Origin: a virus
Virus record (IMG/VR): IMGVR_UViG_3300045940_000125
Location: 1-22,929 of that record
DNA length: 22,929 bases
Reading direction: 5' to 3' (one strand)
Both the position numbers and the translations under genes were made by a program. Shown here in pieces: positions 16,056-22,187 of the stretch. The notes under the pieces were generated by a model. The model made no database searches, was not told the origin of the DNA, and saw only the letters and a list, made by a program, of their open reading frames with translations. How positions within the stretch are numbered: the stretch's first letter is position 1; each line of letters opens with the position of its first letter.

Positions 16056-16847
16056 ATGGTCGCGACGATCGAGGAACGCTGGGGCTCGCGGCGCTGGTCC
16101 AAGGGGCCGAACCCTACCTTTGAATACCTCTGGACGGTCCAGGGTACGGAAGACGAGATCGAGGTGCGTGACTTGATCGAGGCGACATCGCCCGAAACCT
16201 ACTTCGATCTCGAGAAAGACACGACAAGCGCCGAGCAGGTGGGGCCGCAACTCTGGTTCGGCGCGGCCCGCTACGCCTATCCGGGGAGCGAGTCGGAGTA
16301 TTCGTTTCAACTCGGCGGCGGGTCGGTTCACATCACGCATTCGCGGGCGACGATCGCGTCGTACCCGGCGCCGGGATTCACGACGGCGCCCGACTTCCAG
16401 GGCGGAATCAACGTCACGACCGAGGCGGTGGAAGGCGTCGACATCGACTGGCCCGAGTACACGTTCGCGGAGACGCACTACTTCGACGACACCTTCGTCA
16501 CGCCCGCGTACAAGGCCACACTCTTCGAGCTCTGCAAGTGCACGAACAACGCCGCGTTCAAGGGGTTCGCGGCGGGCGAGGTGCGGCTGCTGGGCGTGGA
16601 GGGCTCCAAGCGAGGATCGCGCGAACGGTGGGCGCTCACCTATAACTTCAAGGCGTCGGAGAACGCCACGAGCCTCACGGTGGGGCCGATCACGGCGATC
16701 GCCAAGAAGGGCTGGGAATACCTCTGGGTCCGCACGATGGAGTTCGAGGACACGACGGCCAAGATGCTCGTGAAACGGCCGGTGGCGGTGTATGTGGAAG
16801 AAGTCTATCCCAGCGCCGACTTCAGTTTGCTGGGGATCGGGACATGA
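16056..16847 (+). CDS. Tail-region protein of unknown function
   Basis: A 263-residue protein starting 3 bases after the spike stop. It is rich in beta-strand-like segments: FEYLWTVQGTEDE, EVRDLIEATSPETYFDL, LWFGAARYAYP, INVTTEAVEGVDI, FAETHYFDDTFVTPAYKATLFE, GFAAGEVRLLGVEGSKRG, and AIAKKGWEYLWVRTMEFEDTTAKML. I recall proteins of this shape after tape measure genes in Planctomycetes prophages, where they are annotated as hypothetical. Distal tail or baseplate subunit is a guess from position. Its stop overlaps the next ATG by 4 bases. Confidence 0.8.
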   Translation: MVATIEERWGSRRWSKGPNPTFEYLWTVQGTEDEIEVRDLIEATSPETYFDLEKDTTSAEQVGPQLWFGAARYAYPGSESEYSFQLGGGSVHITHSRATIASYPAPGFTTAPDFQGGINVTTEAVEGVDIDWPEYTFAETHYFDDTFVTPAYKATLFELCKCTNNAAFKGFAAGEVRLLGVEGSKRGSRERWALTYNFKASENATSLTVGPITAIAKKGWEYLWVRTMEFEDTTAKMLVKRPVAVYVEEVYPSADFSLLGIGT

Positions 16848-17578
16848 ACGGGGGGCCCGTCCAGCCAGGCGAGCGCCTCCAGATCCGGGCCTCCACGTGG
16901 AACGCGCTGCTTGATATGGAGCGGCGGATCGCGACGGGCGAGGGCGCCGCTCCCGCGAGCCCTGGGCGGGGGCAGTCCGATCCCACATTGATCCGGGTCA
17001 AGAACACGAGCACGACCGACCTGGGCCGGTACGGCGTCTGCGGTCTGGGCGACACCTTGTGGATGCCGACCGATAATCAAGCCCAATTCCTGGAAATGGT
17101 CGTCTTGAAGGCGATCGCGCCCGCCAGCAACATGCAGCTCACCTTCGGCGTCGCGGTCGAGCCGATCGCGATCGATCGCATCGGCCGCGTGCAGGTCGAA
17201 GGCTCGACCCCGGTCAAGATCAACGTGACGGATGAGGCCAACCAGTGGGCGATCTGCACGGCGAACATGACCCGCCTCGAGACGCGGCCCTACGGCACGG
17301 CGCGGATCCTCTGGAAGGAGGCGGGCACGGGTGAGAGGTGGGGCGTGGTGCGGCTCGGCTTGCTATCCGGGCCGTTCCGGATTCAGTTTCCCGGGGCGGT
17401 GGCTGCAGGCAGCTCGATCGCATGCCAGTACTACGTGATGGGTGGCACGCTTTCGAGCCAAACAGTCGCCATCTTCAATCGTTCCGGCGGCAGCATCGGT
17501 ACGGCGGGCCGGGTCGGCTATGCCTATCTGAACTCCCAGGAGCGCGAGCTGCAGTTCATCCAGGAGTCGTGCCCGTGA
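16844..17578 (+). CDS. Tail-region protein of unknown function
   Basis: A 244-residue protein with ATGA overlap to the preceding gene and GTGA overlap to the following one, hence probably co-produced with both. The N-terminus, PGERLQIRASTWNALLDMERR, is helical; after a Gly/Pro-rich linker come RVKNTSTTDLGRYGVCGLGD and mostly beta-like segments (VVLKAIAPAS, LTFGVAVEPIAI, GRVQVEGSTPVKINV, WAICTANMTRLETRP). The second half repeats short Val/Thr-rich strands. I recognise the layout from phage tail neighbourhoods but not a function. A structural, receptor-end protein is plausible. Confidence 0.8.
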   Translation: MNGGPVQPGERLQIRASTWNALLDMERRIATGEGAAPASPGRGQSDPTLIRVKNTSTTDLGRYGVCGLGDTLWMPTDNQAQFLEMVVLKAIAPASNMQLTFGVAVEPIAIDRIGRVQVEGSTPVKINVTDEANQWAICTANMTRLETRPYGTARILWKEAGTGERWGVVRLGLLSGPFRIQFPGAVAAGSSIACQYYVMGGTLSSQTVAIFNRSGGSIGTAGRVGYAYLNSQERELQFIQESCP

Positions 17579-18216
17579 GCCTGCGGCATTCGCTGGGGTG
17601 TCGGTGTTGCGGGGCCGAGGATTGCCTGGCATGCTTCGGGAGCGGCACCAAGCCGACAACCCTCACACTGGCGCTCAAGGCCTCGGTGGCGCCCAAGGGA
17701 GCCGGCGGCGGCGAACCGATCCCGCCGGAATGTCTCGAGAAAGATCTGACGGTCACGCTCTCGAATGCCAGTACACCCGGGAACTGCACGTACGCCGCAA
17801 CTTCGATGACCCCCGACCGGGAGCCCAGTTTCTACGCTCAGGTCGGTTCGACCGCGGCGTTTCTCTGCGGCTCAATCAGTCAGATTGAGCAATTGCCGCG
17901 GATCCGAAACTTTCACATCTTCGATCTCAGGTGTGAGGGCGGCGCGCCGGTCTTGCGGATCGTGTTACGCTCGATCAACAACCCGACCGGACCCAAGTAT
18001 ACGGACGCCACCTTTCGTTTCTCGATGACCCTGGCGAGCGAGACTCCGATCCTGCTCAATGCCTTCGTGCTGCAAGATGTCGGTTTCACCACCAATAACG
18101 TCCCGGCAACGCCGATCGTCTGGATCACCCGTATTCATCCGGGGTGCACATGCTTGCAGAACCCGAACGTGGCGTCTCTGACGAACCAGCTCCGACCCCA
18201 GACGATCGCGCCGTAG
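17575..18216 (+). CDS. Cysteine-rich N-terminus tail-region protein, unknown function
   Basis: The frame is open from 17338, but the first part is antisense-like overlap with the previous gene. GTG 17575 overlaps that gene's stop (GTGA) and has GGAG 9 bases upstream, so I place the start there: 213 residues. The N-terminus has a tight cysteine cluster, CRCCGAEDCLACFG (pattern C-x-C-C-x4-C-x2-C), which could bind a metal or iron-sulfur cluster, or be disulfide bonded outside the cell. The rest is beta-rich (TLALKASVAP, LTVTLSNAS, FRFSMTLASETPILLNAF) with further cysteines near the end (GCTCLQNP). Phage tail proteins carrying iron-sulfur or metal sites exist, but the match is not established. 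Confidence 0.75.
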   Translation: MSLRHSLGCRCCGAEDCLACFGSGTKPTTLTLALKASVAPKGAGGGEPIPPECLEKDLTVTLSNASTPGNCTYAATSMTPDREPSFYAQVGSTAAFLCGSISQIEQLPRIRNFHIFDLRCEGGAPVLRIVLRSINNPTGPKYTDATFRFSMTLASETPILLNAFVLQDVGFTTNNVPATPIVWITRIHPGCTCLQNPNVASLTNQLRPQTIAP

Positions 18217-18335
18217 TGCTGCTTCTGGTGCGCGACCCCGCGGACCCCCCGCCACGCTCCGCCAAGCCGCGGGTGGCCCTGGGTACACCGCACTGCCTAC
18301 CTTGCCAGGAAAAGCGGCGGGGAACGCAAATCTAA
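18216..18335 (+). CDS. Possible small protein with CxxC motif
   Basis: A 39-residue frame from GTG 18216, touching the previous stop by one base. It contains PHCLPCQEKRR near the C-terminus, a CxxC pair that could bind zinc, and its codon use is reasonable. An ATG at 18150 in the same frame would give a longer protein but overlaps the previous gene by 67 bases. No ribosome site is clear. It is the last plus-strand gene; its stop overlaps by 4 bases the end of the convergent minus-strand cassette. Could also be a non-coding tail. Confidence 0.35.
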   Translation: MLLLVRDPADPPPRSAKPRVALGTPHCLPCQEKRRGTQI

Positions 18336-18544
18336 ACCCCGCTTCCCAGGCTGGCGAGGAATCGGATCACGCCGATCACGACCATCGCGGCCACGCAAAT
18401 CCAGAACAATGTAATGATCCAGCTGGGGATCACGATGCCGAAGGCCTGCGCCGCCACGTATACTGCCGCCACGATGGCGATCAAGATCACAAGCCAAATC
18501 GCCCAACCAGCGATGGTTCGAGGCGGTTGAAATCCCGTGCTCAT
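18332..18544 (-). CDS. Small two-helix membrane protein, holin-like
   Basis: A 70-residue protein from ATG 18544 (ATGA overlap with the gene upstream, GGAG 8 bases before it); the longer open frame to 18730 is antisense-like and not used. It has two strongly hydrophobic segments, about residues 13-33 and 40-64, joined by a short loop, with basic residues near the N-terminus. Class II holins have two membrane helices and this size, so a role as holin in the lysis cassette is reasonable, but there is no family match by eye. It is the last gene of the cassette. Confidence 0.6.
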   Translation of the reverse strand: MSTGFQPPRTIAGWAIWLVILIAIVAAVYVAAQAFGIVIPSWIITLFWICVAAMVVIGVIRFLASLGSGV

Positions 18545-18834
18545 TGGCCGATCTCCAGCTTGGCGGCGATCCGATCCAGGATGGCGCGATTGGATCGAGC
18601 GAGCTCTTCGATGAGGGCGATCTGTTCGCGCTGATACACGGCATGCTGGACGGCGAGCGCCGCCACCGCCAGCAGGATCAAGACGGCCGCGATCGAGACG
18701 GCGTAGTCGTGCCAGTGCCTCAGGAGCCACCGGGCGAAGTCGGCCGGGCCGGGCCGCTCGAGGACGGCCCCGACGCGAATCGGAAAAGCGCCGGCGGCGG
18801 CGGGGGGCCGCTCATGGGAATTTGTCGCAGCCAC
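18541..18834 (-). CDS. Small single-pass membrane protein, possible lysis accessory
   Basis: A 97-residue protein from GTG 18834 with GGAGG 9 bases upstream. The N-terminal 35 residues are polar, then ARWLLRHWHDYAVSIAAV leads into a hydrophobic stretch (about residues 45-65) and a coiled-coil-like C-terminal part (YQREQIALIEELARSNRAILDRIAAKLE). Single-pass protein with a helical outer or inner tail resembles spanin inner-membrane or antiholin components. The first 115 bases overlap the gene upstream in another frame. Function is not established. Confidence 0.6.
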   Translation of the reverse strand: MAATNSHERPPAAAGAFPIRVGAVLERPGPADFARWLLRHWHDYAVSIAAVLILLAVAALAVQHAVYQREQIALIEELARSNRAILDRIAAKLEIGQ

Positions 18835-19055
18835 TGTTCCAGCCTCCCCAGGTAGTCCGCGAGCTCGGCGATCGCCTCGGCGTCGTCCGTTGAGCGCTCG
18901 AGACGCAGCCGCTGGAGCTCATGGGCGCGGGCCGACTTGACCGATTCGAAGTACCCTTGAATCACCGCCAGCACAACTACCGATACGCCGCCCGAGGCCA
19001 GACCCAGGGCCCCGGCGCCGACCGGACTGGCGGCCTGGGCGATGAGGTCGATCAC
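18720..19055 (-). CDS. Small membrane-anchored coiled-coil protein
   Basis: Placed at GTG 19055, which overlaps the peptidase stop as GTGA and has GGGGG 6 bases upstream: 111 residues. A hydrophobic segment at about 10-32 (GALGLASGGVSVVVLAVIQGYF) is followed by a charged helical region (ESVKSARAHELQRLRLERS, then AIAELADYLGRLEQW) and a proline-rich tail. The layout matches an inner-membrane spanin or holin accessory in form only. Its last 115 bases overlap the next gene in a different frame, which may mean the C-terminal tail is unimportant or that the overlap is constrained as in Rz/Rz1 pairs. Confidence 0.6.
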   Translation of the reverse strand: MIDLIAQAASPVGAGALGLASGGVSVVVLAVIQGYFESVKSARAHELQRLRLERSTDDAEAIAELADYLGRLEQWLRQIPMSGPPPPPALFRFASGPSSSGPARPTSPGGS

Positions 19056-19879
19056 GTCAACCCCCGTTCGACGATCGGCGGCACGTCCCGCACGACCACG
19101 GGCGCCGAGCGGTCGGCCGGATCTTCGTGCATGGCGCGGACCGTATAGGCGTCGAAGTGCGTCTGCCCTTCGATGTGGGCGCGGCTGATCCAGAAATACC
19201 CCTGGACGCCCCATGAGCGGCCCCACGAGTTCTGGCACTTGATGAGCCACGCGCCGTCCGCCCTTCGCTTGGCGCCCAAGCCGGCGGTGACGGCGTGGTT
19301 GCCGGGTCCGCGGCAGATCCCGCAACAGCCGTCGACGTCGAGCTGGTCGAACCCTGGCCCCACGCACACGCTGAAATTCATGGTTTGGCGGAGCTGGGTC
19401 GCCGACATCATTTCATCGAAGGAACGGATGGGGGCGCCGATCTCGATGCGGAAGCGGTGGGCGGTGATCGCATCCTGACGGGTGAATCGAGCAGGCGAGA
19501 TCGTTCCGTAAGGCACGCTGTCCTCGGGCACGGTTCCCTGACCTTGCATGAACGTCAGCGCCGCGCCGATGTGGGCGCCTTGATCGACGCCGCCGCAGAG
19601 GTGGGCGTAGGGATACCACGCCGATAGCGCCACGTGGGGCTGGCCGGTCATCCAGCGCTCCCATTCGGCCGAGGTGGCGGCGGCGTGGCCCACGCACGCG
19701 GAAAATGATGTTTGATTTTTGATGTTTACCGGCGAGTCGCTGATCTCGAATTCAATCCATTGCTCGGGTGGTACGAGATAGCCAGCGGCGGCGCCGCAGC
19801 GCACCGGAAAGTTCGCCGGGGTGGGCAACGTGCCCAGGCGTCGGAGCTCGCCCAGGTGGTCGATGAAGTCACTGGGCAT
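19052..19879 (-). CDS. Papain-like (C1A) cysteine peptidase
   Basis: A 275-residue protein with the ordered hallmarks of papain-type peptidases: Gln56 in NIKNQTSFSACVGHAAA (oxyanion hole) and Cys62 (nucleophile), His195 in GPGNHAVTAG, and Asn217 in CQNSWGRSWGVQGYFWI with the usual NSWG. The normal G-S-C-W around the nucleophile is S-A-C-V. No signal peptide or propeptide is visible; the enzyme seems produced in mature form. Extra cysteines lie at about 185-189 (DGCCGICRG). ATG 19879 overlaps the upstream gene by 11 bases. Placement in a cassette with small membrane proteins, where a muralytic endolysin would be expected, suggests a lysis or host-envelope role, but this is inference. Confidence 0.85.
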   Translation of the reverse strand: MPSDFIDHLGELRRLGTLPTPANFPVRCGAAAGYLVPPEQWIEFEISDSPVNIKNQTSFSACVGHAAATSAEWERWMTGQPHVALSAWYPYAHLCGGVDQGAHIGAALTFMQGQGTVPEDSVPYGTISPARFTRQDAITAHRFRIEIGAPIRSFDEMMSATQLRQTMNFSVCVGPGFDQLDVDGCCGICRGPGNHAVTAGLGAKRRADGAWLIKCQNSWGRSWGVQGYFWISRAHIEGQTHFDAYTVRAMHEDPADRSAPVVVRDVPPIVERGLT

Positions 19880-20387
19880 GGGCGACCCCCTTCACGGCGG
19901 CGGCGACGTCCGAGGGCATGGGCGACTCGAGCTCCACGAGGACCTTGCCCTCTTGGTCGACGATCAAGAGACAGGGGTAGCCGAGGCGGTCGGCATGGGT
20001 CCGCAGGTTCAAGGCGTCGACCTGGGCCTGATCGGAGCGCAGGAGGCGCCACGAGATCCGAGCGGCACGGACGGCCGCCCGGACCTCGGGAACGTCCGTG
20101 AGGGCGTACTGGCCGGGAGTGGCCTTCTGGGCGTCCAGGAGATAGTACGCCCAGGTGGAGGGCAGCTCCGGGGCCGGAGTGGGCTTGGGGGCCGGCTGGG
20201 GCTTGGGAGGCGGTTGGGGAGCCGGCGCCGGCCTCGGAGCTGGCGGCGGCGCCGGTTGGGGCGGCACATAGATTGGGATCGTGCCGGGGTCGTAGGGGAC
20301 GATCACGACGGCCGGCGTGGGCGGCGGGGCGTGGCCGCGGCCGAGGAGGCATGCCAGGCAGAGGCAGAGGCGGGGCAAGCGATTCAT
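19869..20387 (-). CDS. Exported proline-rich protein with thioredoxin-like C-terminus
   Basis: A 172-residue protein. Residues 1-20 look like a short signal (Arg3, Arg6, then LCLCLACLLG); Cys13 after LA could be lipidated but the -3 residue is Cys, so the lipobox is non-canonical. Residues about 41-76 are Pro/Ala/Lys repeats such as PKPQPAPKPTPAP, a stiff spacer. Residues about 80-168 look like a small alpha/beta domain ending GYPCLLIVDQEGKVLVELE, resembling the core of thioredoxin-like folds with a cis-Pro-type PC. It lacks CxxC, so redox activity is unlikely. First gene of the minus cassette, it overlaps the peptidase gene by 11 bases. Possibly a spanin-like or periplasmic adaptor. Confidence 0.65.
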   Translation of the reverse strand: MNRLPRLCLCLACLLGRGHAPPPTPAVVIVPYDPGTIPIYVPPQPAPPPAPRPAPAPQPPPKPQPAPKPTPAPELPSTWAYYLLDAQKATPGQYALTDVPEVRAAVRAARISWRLLRSDQAQVDALNLRTHADRLGYPCLLIVDQEGKVLVELESPMPSDVAAAVKGVAHAQ

Positions 20388-20396
20388 GGAATCGCT
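20380..20396 (-). promoter_or_regulatory. Inverted repeat spanning the first start codon of the cassette
   Basis: GCGATTC at 20380-20386 and GAATCGC at 20390-20396 form a 7-base inverted repeat with a 3-base centre that covers the ATG of the cassette's first gene (20387-20385 on the minus strand). No Shine-Dalgarno is visible upstream. Such a hairpin could hide the start or serve as an operator; a chance palindrome is possible. Confidence 0.4.
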
Positions 20397-20474
20397 ATAG
20401 CCGAAAGGGGATGAAGAGTTCTAGACCATCGGCCATCTAGGCCTTGAGGACCAATAGACCACCGGTCAATCTGC

Positions 20475-20509
20475 CCGATGGTTTTCCCATCGGCGCACAG
20501 TGCGCCGAT
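20475..20509. terminator. Two overlapping hairpins between integrase and lysis cassette
   Basis: CCGATGG (20475-20481) pairs with CCATCGG (20487-20493) around TTTTC. ATCGGCGCA (20489-20497) pairs perfectly with TGCGCCGAT (20501-20509) around CAG. The two share 20489-20493, so they are mutually exclusive. The second ends at the integrase stop codon and would be the first structure made by RNA transcribed out of the integrase. No long U run follows on either strand, so intrinsic termination is uncertain; a switch or operator is possible. The rest of 20388-20508 holds no gene I can support. Confidence 0.5.
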
Positions 20510-21456
20510 CATGCCGGCCAGATCTTGCCCGCGATCCGCGCCAGCTCCACGCGCTCGGCGGTCGGATCATGCTCCCGGTAGTAAGACTGCATGCCGGTTC
20601 CGCTATGGCGCAACCAGCGCTTGAGCTCATCGGGCGTCAGGCCCCACGCCCGCGCGTAGGTGCCGATCGTTTTCCGAAAGCTCAGGATCGTGAGACCGTC
20701 GAGACCGGCTCGGCGACCGGCCGCCTTGATGCGATCGAGCGGCTTGGACCCCGGCGGCCCGCCCTGCCAGAAACCCACACCAACCCCCGTGCGATTGGGA
20801 AAGACCCACGGCGTTGCACGGTACGTCCAGGTCCGCTCGAGCCACGCTCGCCAGTCGGATAGGACGGGGGCCAATTTGGGATGGATCCAGAGCGATGCCT
20901 CGGCGCTCGAGGTCTTGAGCGGCCGCGCCGGATGAGGGCGGATGTGAATCAATGACGCCTCGAGCTCAACGTCGATCCAACGTAAGCCCAGACCTTCCAT
21001 CTTGCGCAGACCAGTGAACGCATAAAGGTAGCCCAGAACTCGCGTGCGTCGGTCGAGAAATCGGCCGCCGGCCGCCTCGTGATCGAGCAGATCGAGAAAG
21101 CGCTTGATTTCCTCGGGCGTTCGGTGCCATTCCGTCGCTCCGGGCCGCGGCAACTGATGAATCCAACGCGAGCGCTTGCCGATCGGCGAGACCGTCAGAT
21201 ACTCCGATTCAATGCCGATCATGACCGCGCTCGCGAACGTACGGAGCAAGCTGTCAATAGTCGCTGGCCGCCGGTCGGGATGAGCGGCCAGCCAGCGCGC
21301 GACGATGACAGGTTTGAGGTCGCTCGTTTTCCGCACGCCCTCGAGGGCGCCGAACTCCGCTAGAACCTGGCGCATCTTCTCGCGGGTGGCGGGGCGGCGG
21401 TTCCCGTAGATCTCGAGGACTTCACTCATGAAGCGGTTGTACGAAACCGCCGCCAT
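20509..21456 (-). CDS. int: Tyrosine recombinase, phage integrase
   Basis: A 315-residue site-specific recombinase. The N-terminal half (1-110) fits the SAM-like DNA-binding domain. The catalytic half has Arg151 in FTGLRKMEG, Lys181 in the following PLKTSS, Arg261 in LSFRKTIGT, His284 in WLRHSGTG, and likely nucleophile Tyr293 (SYYREHDP, nine residues after His284). Box II normally reads HxLR; here the residue at the His position is Leu258 and Lys follows Arg. I prefer ATG 21456 because GGGAG stands 8 bases upstream, immediately after the zinc-ribbon stop; ATG 21483 would add 9 residues and overlap that gene. It should use the tRNA-Asp site at 21871. Confidence 0.92.
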   Translation of the reverse strand: MAAVSYNRFMSEVLEIYGNRRPATREKMRQVLAEFGALEGVRKTSDLKPVIVARWLAAHPDRRPATIDSLLRTFASAVMIGIESEYLTVSPIGKRSRWIHQLPRPGATEWHRTPEEIKRFLDLLDHEAAGGRFLDRRTRVLGYLYAFTGLRKMEGLGLRWIDVELEASLIHIRPHPARPLKTSSAEASLWIHPKLAPVLSDWRAWLERTWTYRATPWVFPNRTGVGVGFWQGGPPGSKPLDRIKAAGRRAGLDGLTILSFRKTIGTYARAWGLTPDELKRWLRHSGTGMQSYYREHDPTAERVELARIAGKIWPA

Positions 21457-21461
21457 CTCAA

Positions 21462-21791
21462 CTACTCCCGGTGAAACCAACATACAACATTCCCGGCAGA
21501 CACGAGCTTAGGCCCCGTATCCGTATAGGTCTCAAACATTTCATCATGCGACAACATCCTGGTATTGCCCGATGGGTGGATCCGCGCGGCGCCGCATACC
21601 TCGCAGCGCACCCGCTTGGCTCCCTTGGTCCGCGATGGCGCGCTCCGTGGAACCCACCCGCCGGCACCAACATCCCACTTCGCCGCGATCACCGCGCGGC
21701 CGCAAAATTGGCAGATCCTTGGCACCACGCTACCTCGCGTATTTCGCCAGTCAATGATCGCGTTACAACCTGTGCATATCGCCGTCGGCAT
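21462..21791 (-). CDS. Zinc-ribbon-like protein upstream of integrase
   Basis: A 109-residue protein from ATG 21791, chosen because GGGAGGA stands 5 bases upstream; the open frame extends to 21908 but that part translates tRNA-Asp sequence. It has CTGCN near residue 6 and CQFCG near 30, forming a four-cysteine zinc-ribbon spacing, and CEVCG near 67 with a possible later partner at the C-terminus. The middle is basic. It is the first gene after the attachment site and shares a transcript direction with the integrase. A DNA-binding or integration-accessory (excisionase) role is possible by position, not shown. Confidence 0.65.
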   Translation of the reverse strand: MPTAICTGCNAIIDWRNTRGSVVPRICQFCGRAVIAAKWDVGAGGWVPRSAPSRTKGAKRVRCEVCGAARIHPSGNTRMLSHDEMFETYTDTGPKLVSAGNVVCWFHRE

Positions 21792-21850
21792 GGCTCCTCC
21801 CTTAATGCATCGGCCACCACGGTCAGCGTGTCTCGCCCGATGTTGCGAAA

Positions 21851-21895
21851 AACCCGCAACCAACCTATCGCCTGTCACGCCGGAGGTTGCGGGTT
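21851..21895. repeat. 11-bp inverted repeat across the attachment core
   Basis: AACCCGCAACC (21851-21861) and GGTTGCGGGTT (21885-21895) are perfect inverted repeats centred at 21873, in the tRNA anticodon loop. The right arm is part of the tRNA fragment and the left arm is phage DNA. A related GTTGCG/CGCAAC hairpin lies at 21842-21860. This could be the pair of integrase core sites, although the 23-base spacing is longer than usual. Confidence 0.45.
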
Positions 21896-21913
21896 CGAGC
21901 CCCGTCATCCTCG
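21871..21913 (+). other. attachment site: 3' fragment of a tRNA-Asp(GUC) gene
   Basis: The sequence reads as the 3' half of a tRNA: anticodon loop CTGTCAC with GTC (21872-21878), 3' anticodon stem GCCGG (21879-21883), variable AGGTT, T arm GCGGG-TTCGAGC-CCCGT (21889-21905) and acceptor strand CATCCTC plus discriminator G (21906-21913). CCA is not encoded. Upstream of the anticodon loop the sequence does not pair as a tRNA (ATCGC instead of CCGGC, no GAGGATG within 75 bases), so the 5' half is missing. An integrase lies beside it. This is the footprint of integration in or near a tRNA-Asp gene. Confidence 0.8.
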
Positions 21914-21933
21914 ACTCGGTCGCGCCCGGGGGA

Positions 21934-21954
21934 CGAATGGTGTATAATCATTCG
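21934..21954. promoter_or_regulatory. TATAAT inside a 6-bp inverted repeat
   Basis: A consensus -10 hexamer TATAAT (21943-21948) lies between CGAATG (21934-21939) and CATTCG (21949-21954). No -35 element is convincing upstream (sequence is CGCGCCC). If active, it would start an RNA near 21955 that ends at the hairpin below, roughly 65 bases long. The symmetry could be an operator. Confidence 0.3.
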
Positions 21955-21975
21955 CTTCATCGGGCCGATCTCCGG

Positions 21976-22023
21976 GCCGGGCGGGGGGTATCACTTGTCA
22001 GGCTGTCCCTCGCCCGGCTTTTT
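21976..22023 (+). terminator. Structured repeat copy 1 with terminator hairpin
   Basis: GCCGGGCG (21976-21983) pairs with CGCCCGGC (22011-22018), extendable by GGGG with the UCCC-U on the other side, and is followed by TTTTT (22019-22023). The element begins with GGGCCGATCTCCGGGCC at 21962 and continues with CGTTGGCC after the T run; its upstream TCGGTCGCGCCC at 21916 is also shared with copy 2. Confidence 0.7.
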
Positions 22024-22076
22024 CGTTGGCCGGGCGTCACGCGGGAGCTGAAATGAAGTAACTGAAATCGGTCGCG

Positions 22077-22096
22077 CCCCGAGGTAGTCCTCGGGG
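22077..22096. other. 8-bp hairpin upstream of repeat copy 2
   Basis: CCCCGAGG (22077-22084) and CCTCGGGG (22089-22096) are a perfect inverted repeat around TAGT, directly before the second structured repeat. It replaces the TATAAT-containing stretch found at this place in copy 1. A structured RNA domain or a remnant of the first copy are possibilities. Confidence 0.45.
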
Positions 22097-22107
22097 CCGA
22101 TCTCCGG

Positions 22108-22157
22108 GCCGGGCGGGGGGTCTCACTTTCTCAGGGGTGTCCCTCGCCCGGCTTTTT
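22108..22157 (+). terminator. Structured repeat copy 2 with terminator hairpin
   Basis: GCCGGGCG (22108-22115) pairs with CGCCCGGC (22145-22152), followed by TTTTT (22153-22157). The conserved loop has GGGGGGTCTCACTTTCTCAG (loop start) and a GGGTGTCCC end. The same flanks as copy 1 are present: GGGCCGATCTCCGGG before and CGTTGGCC after. Confidence 0.7.
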
Positions 22158-22187
22158 CGTTGGCCAGACGCGGACCCCAATTGCCCC

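Noticed and set aside
15930-16988. 352-residue minus-strand frame over the tail genes
   Set aside because: Antisense to two well-formed genes; Arg/Gly-rich shadow with no motif.
8515-18216. A diversity-generating retroelement acting on fibre or spike genes
   Set aside because: No reverse transcriptase and no template/variable repeat pair are visible in this window; the fibre repeats are tandem protein modules.
21792-21908. N-terminal extension of the zinc-ribbon gene beginning TGLEPATSGVTGD
   Set aside because: This peptide is a translation of tRNA-Asp sequence; ATG 21791 has GGGAGGA just upstream.
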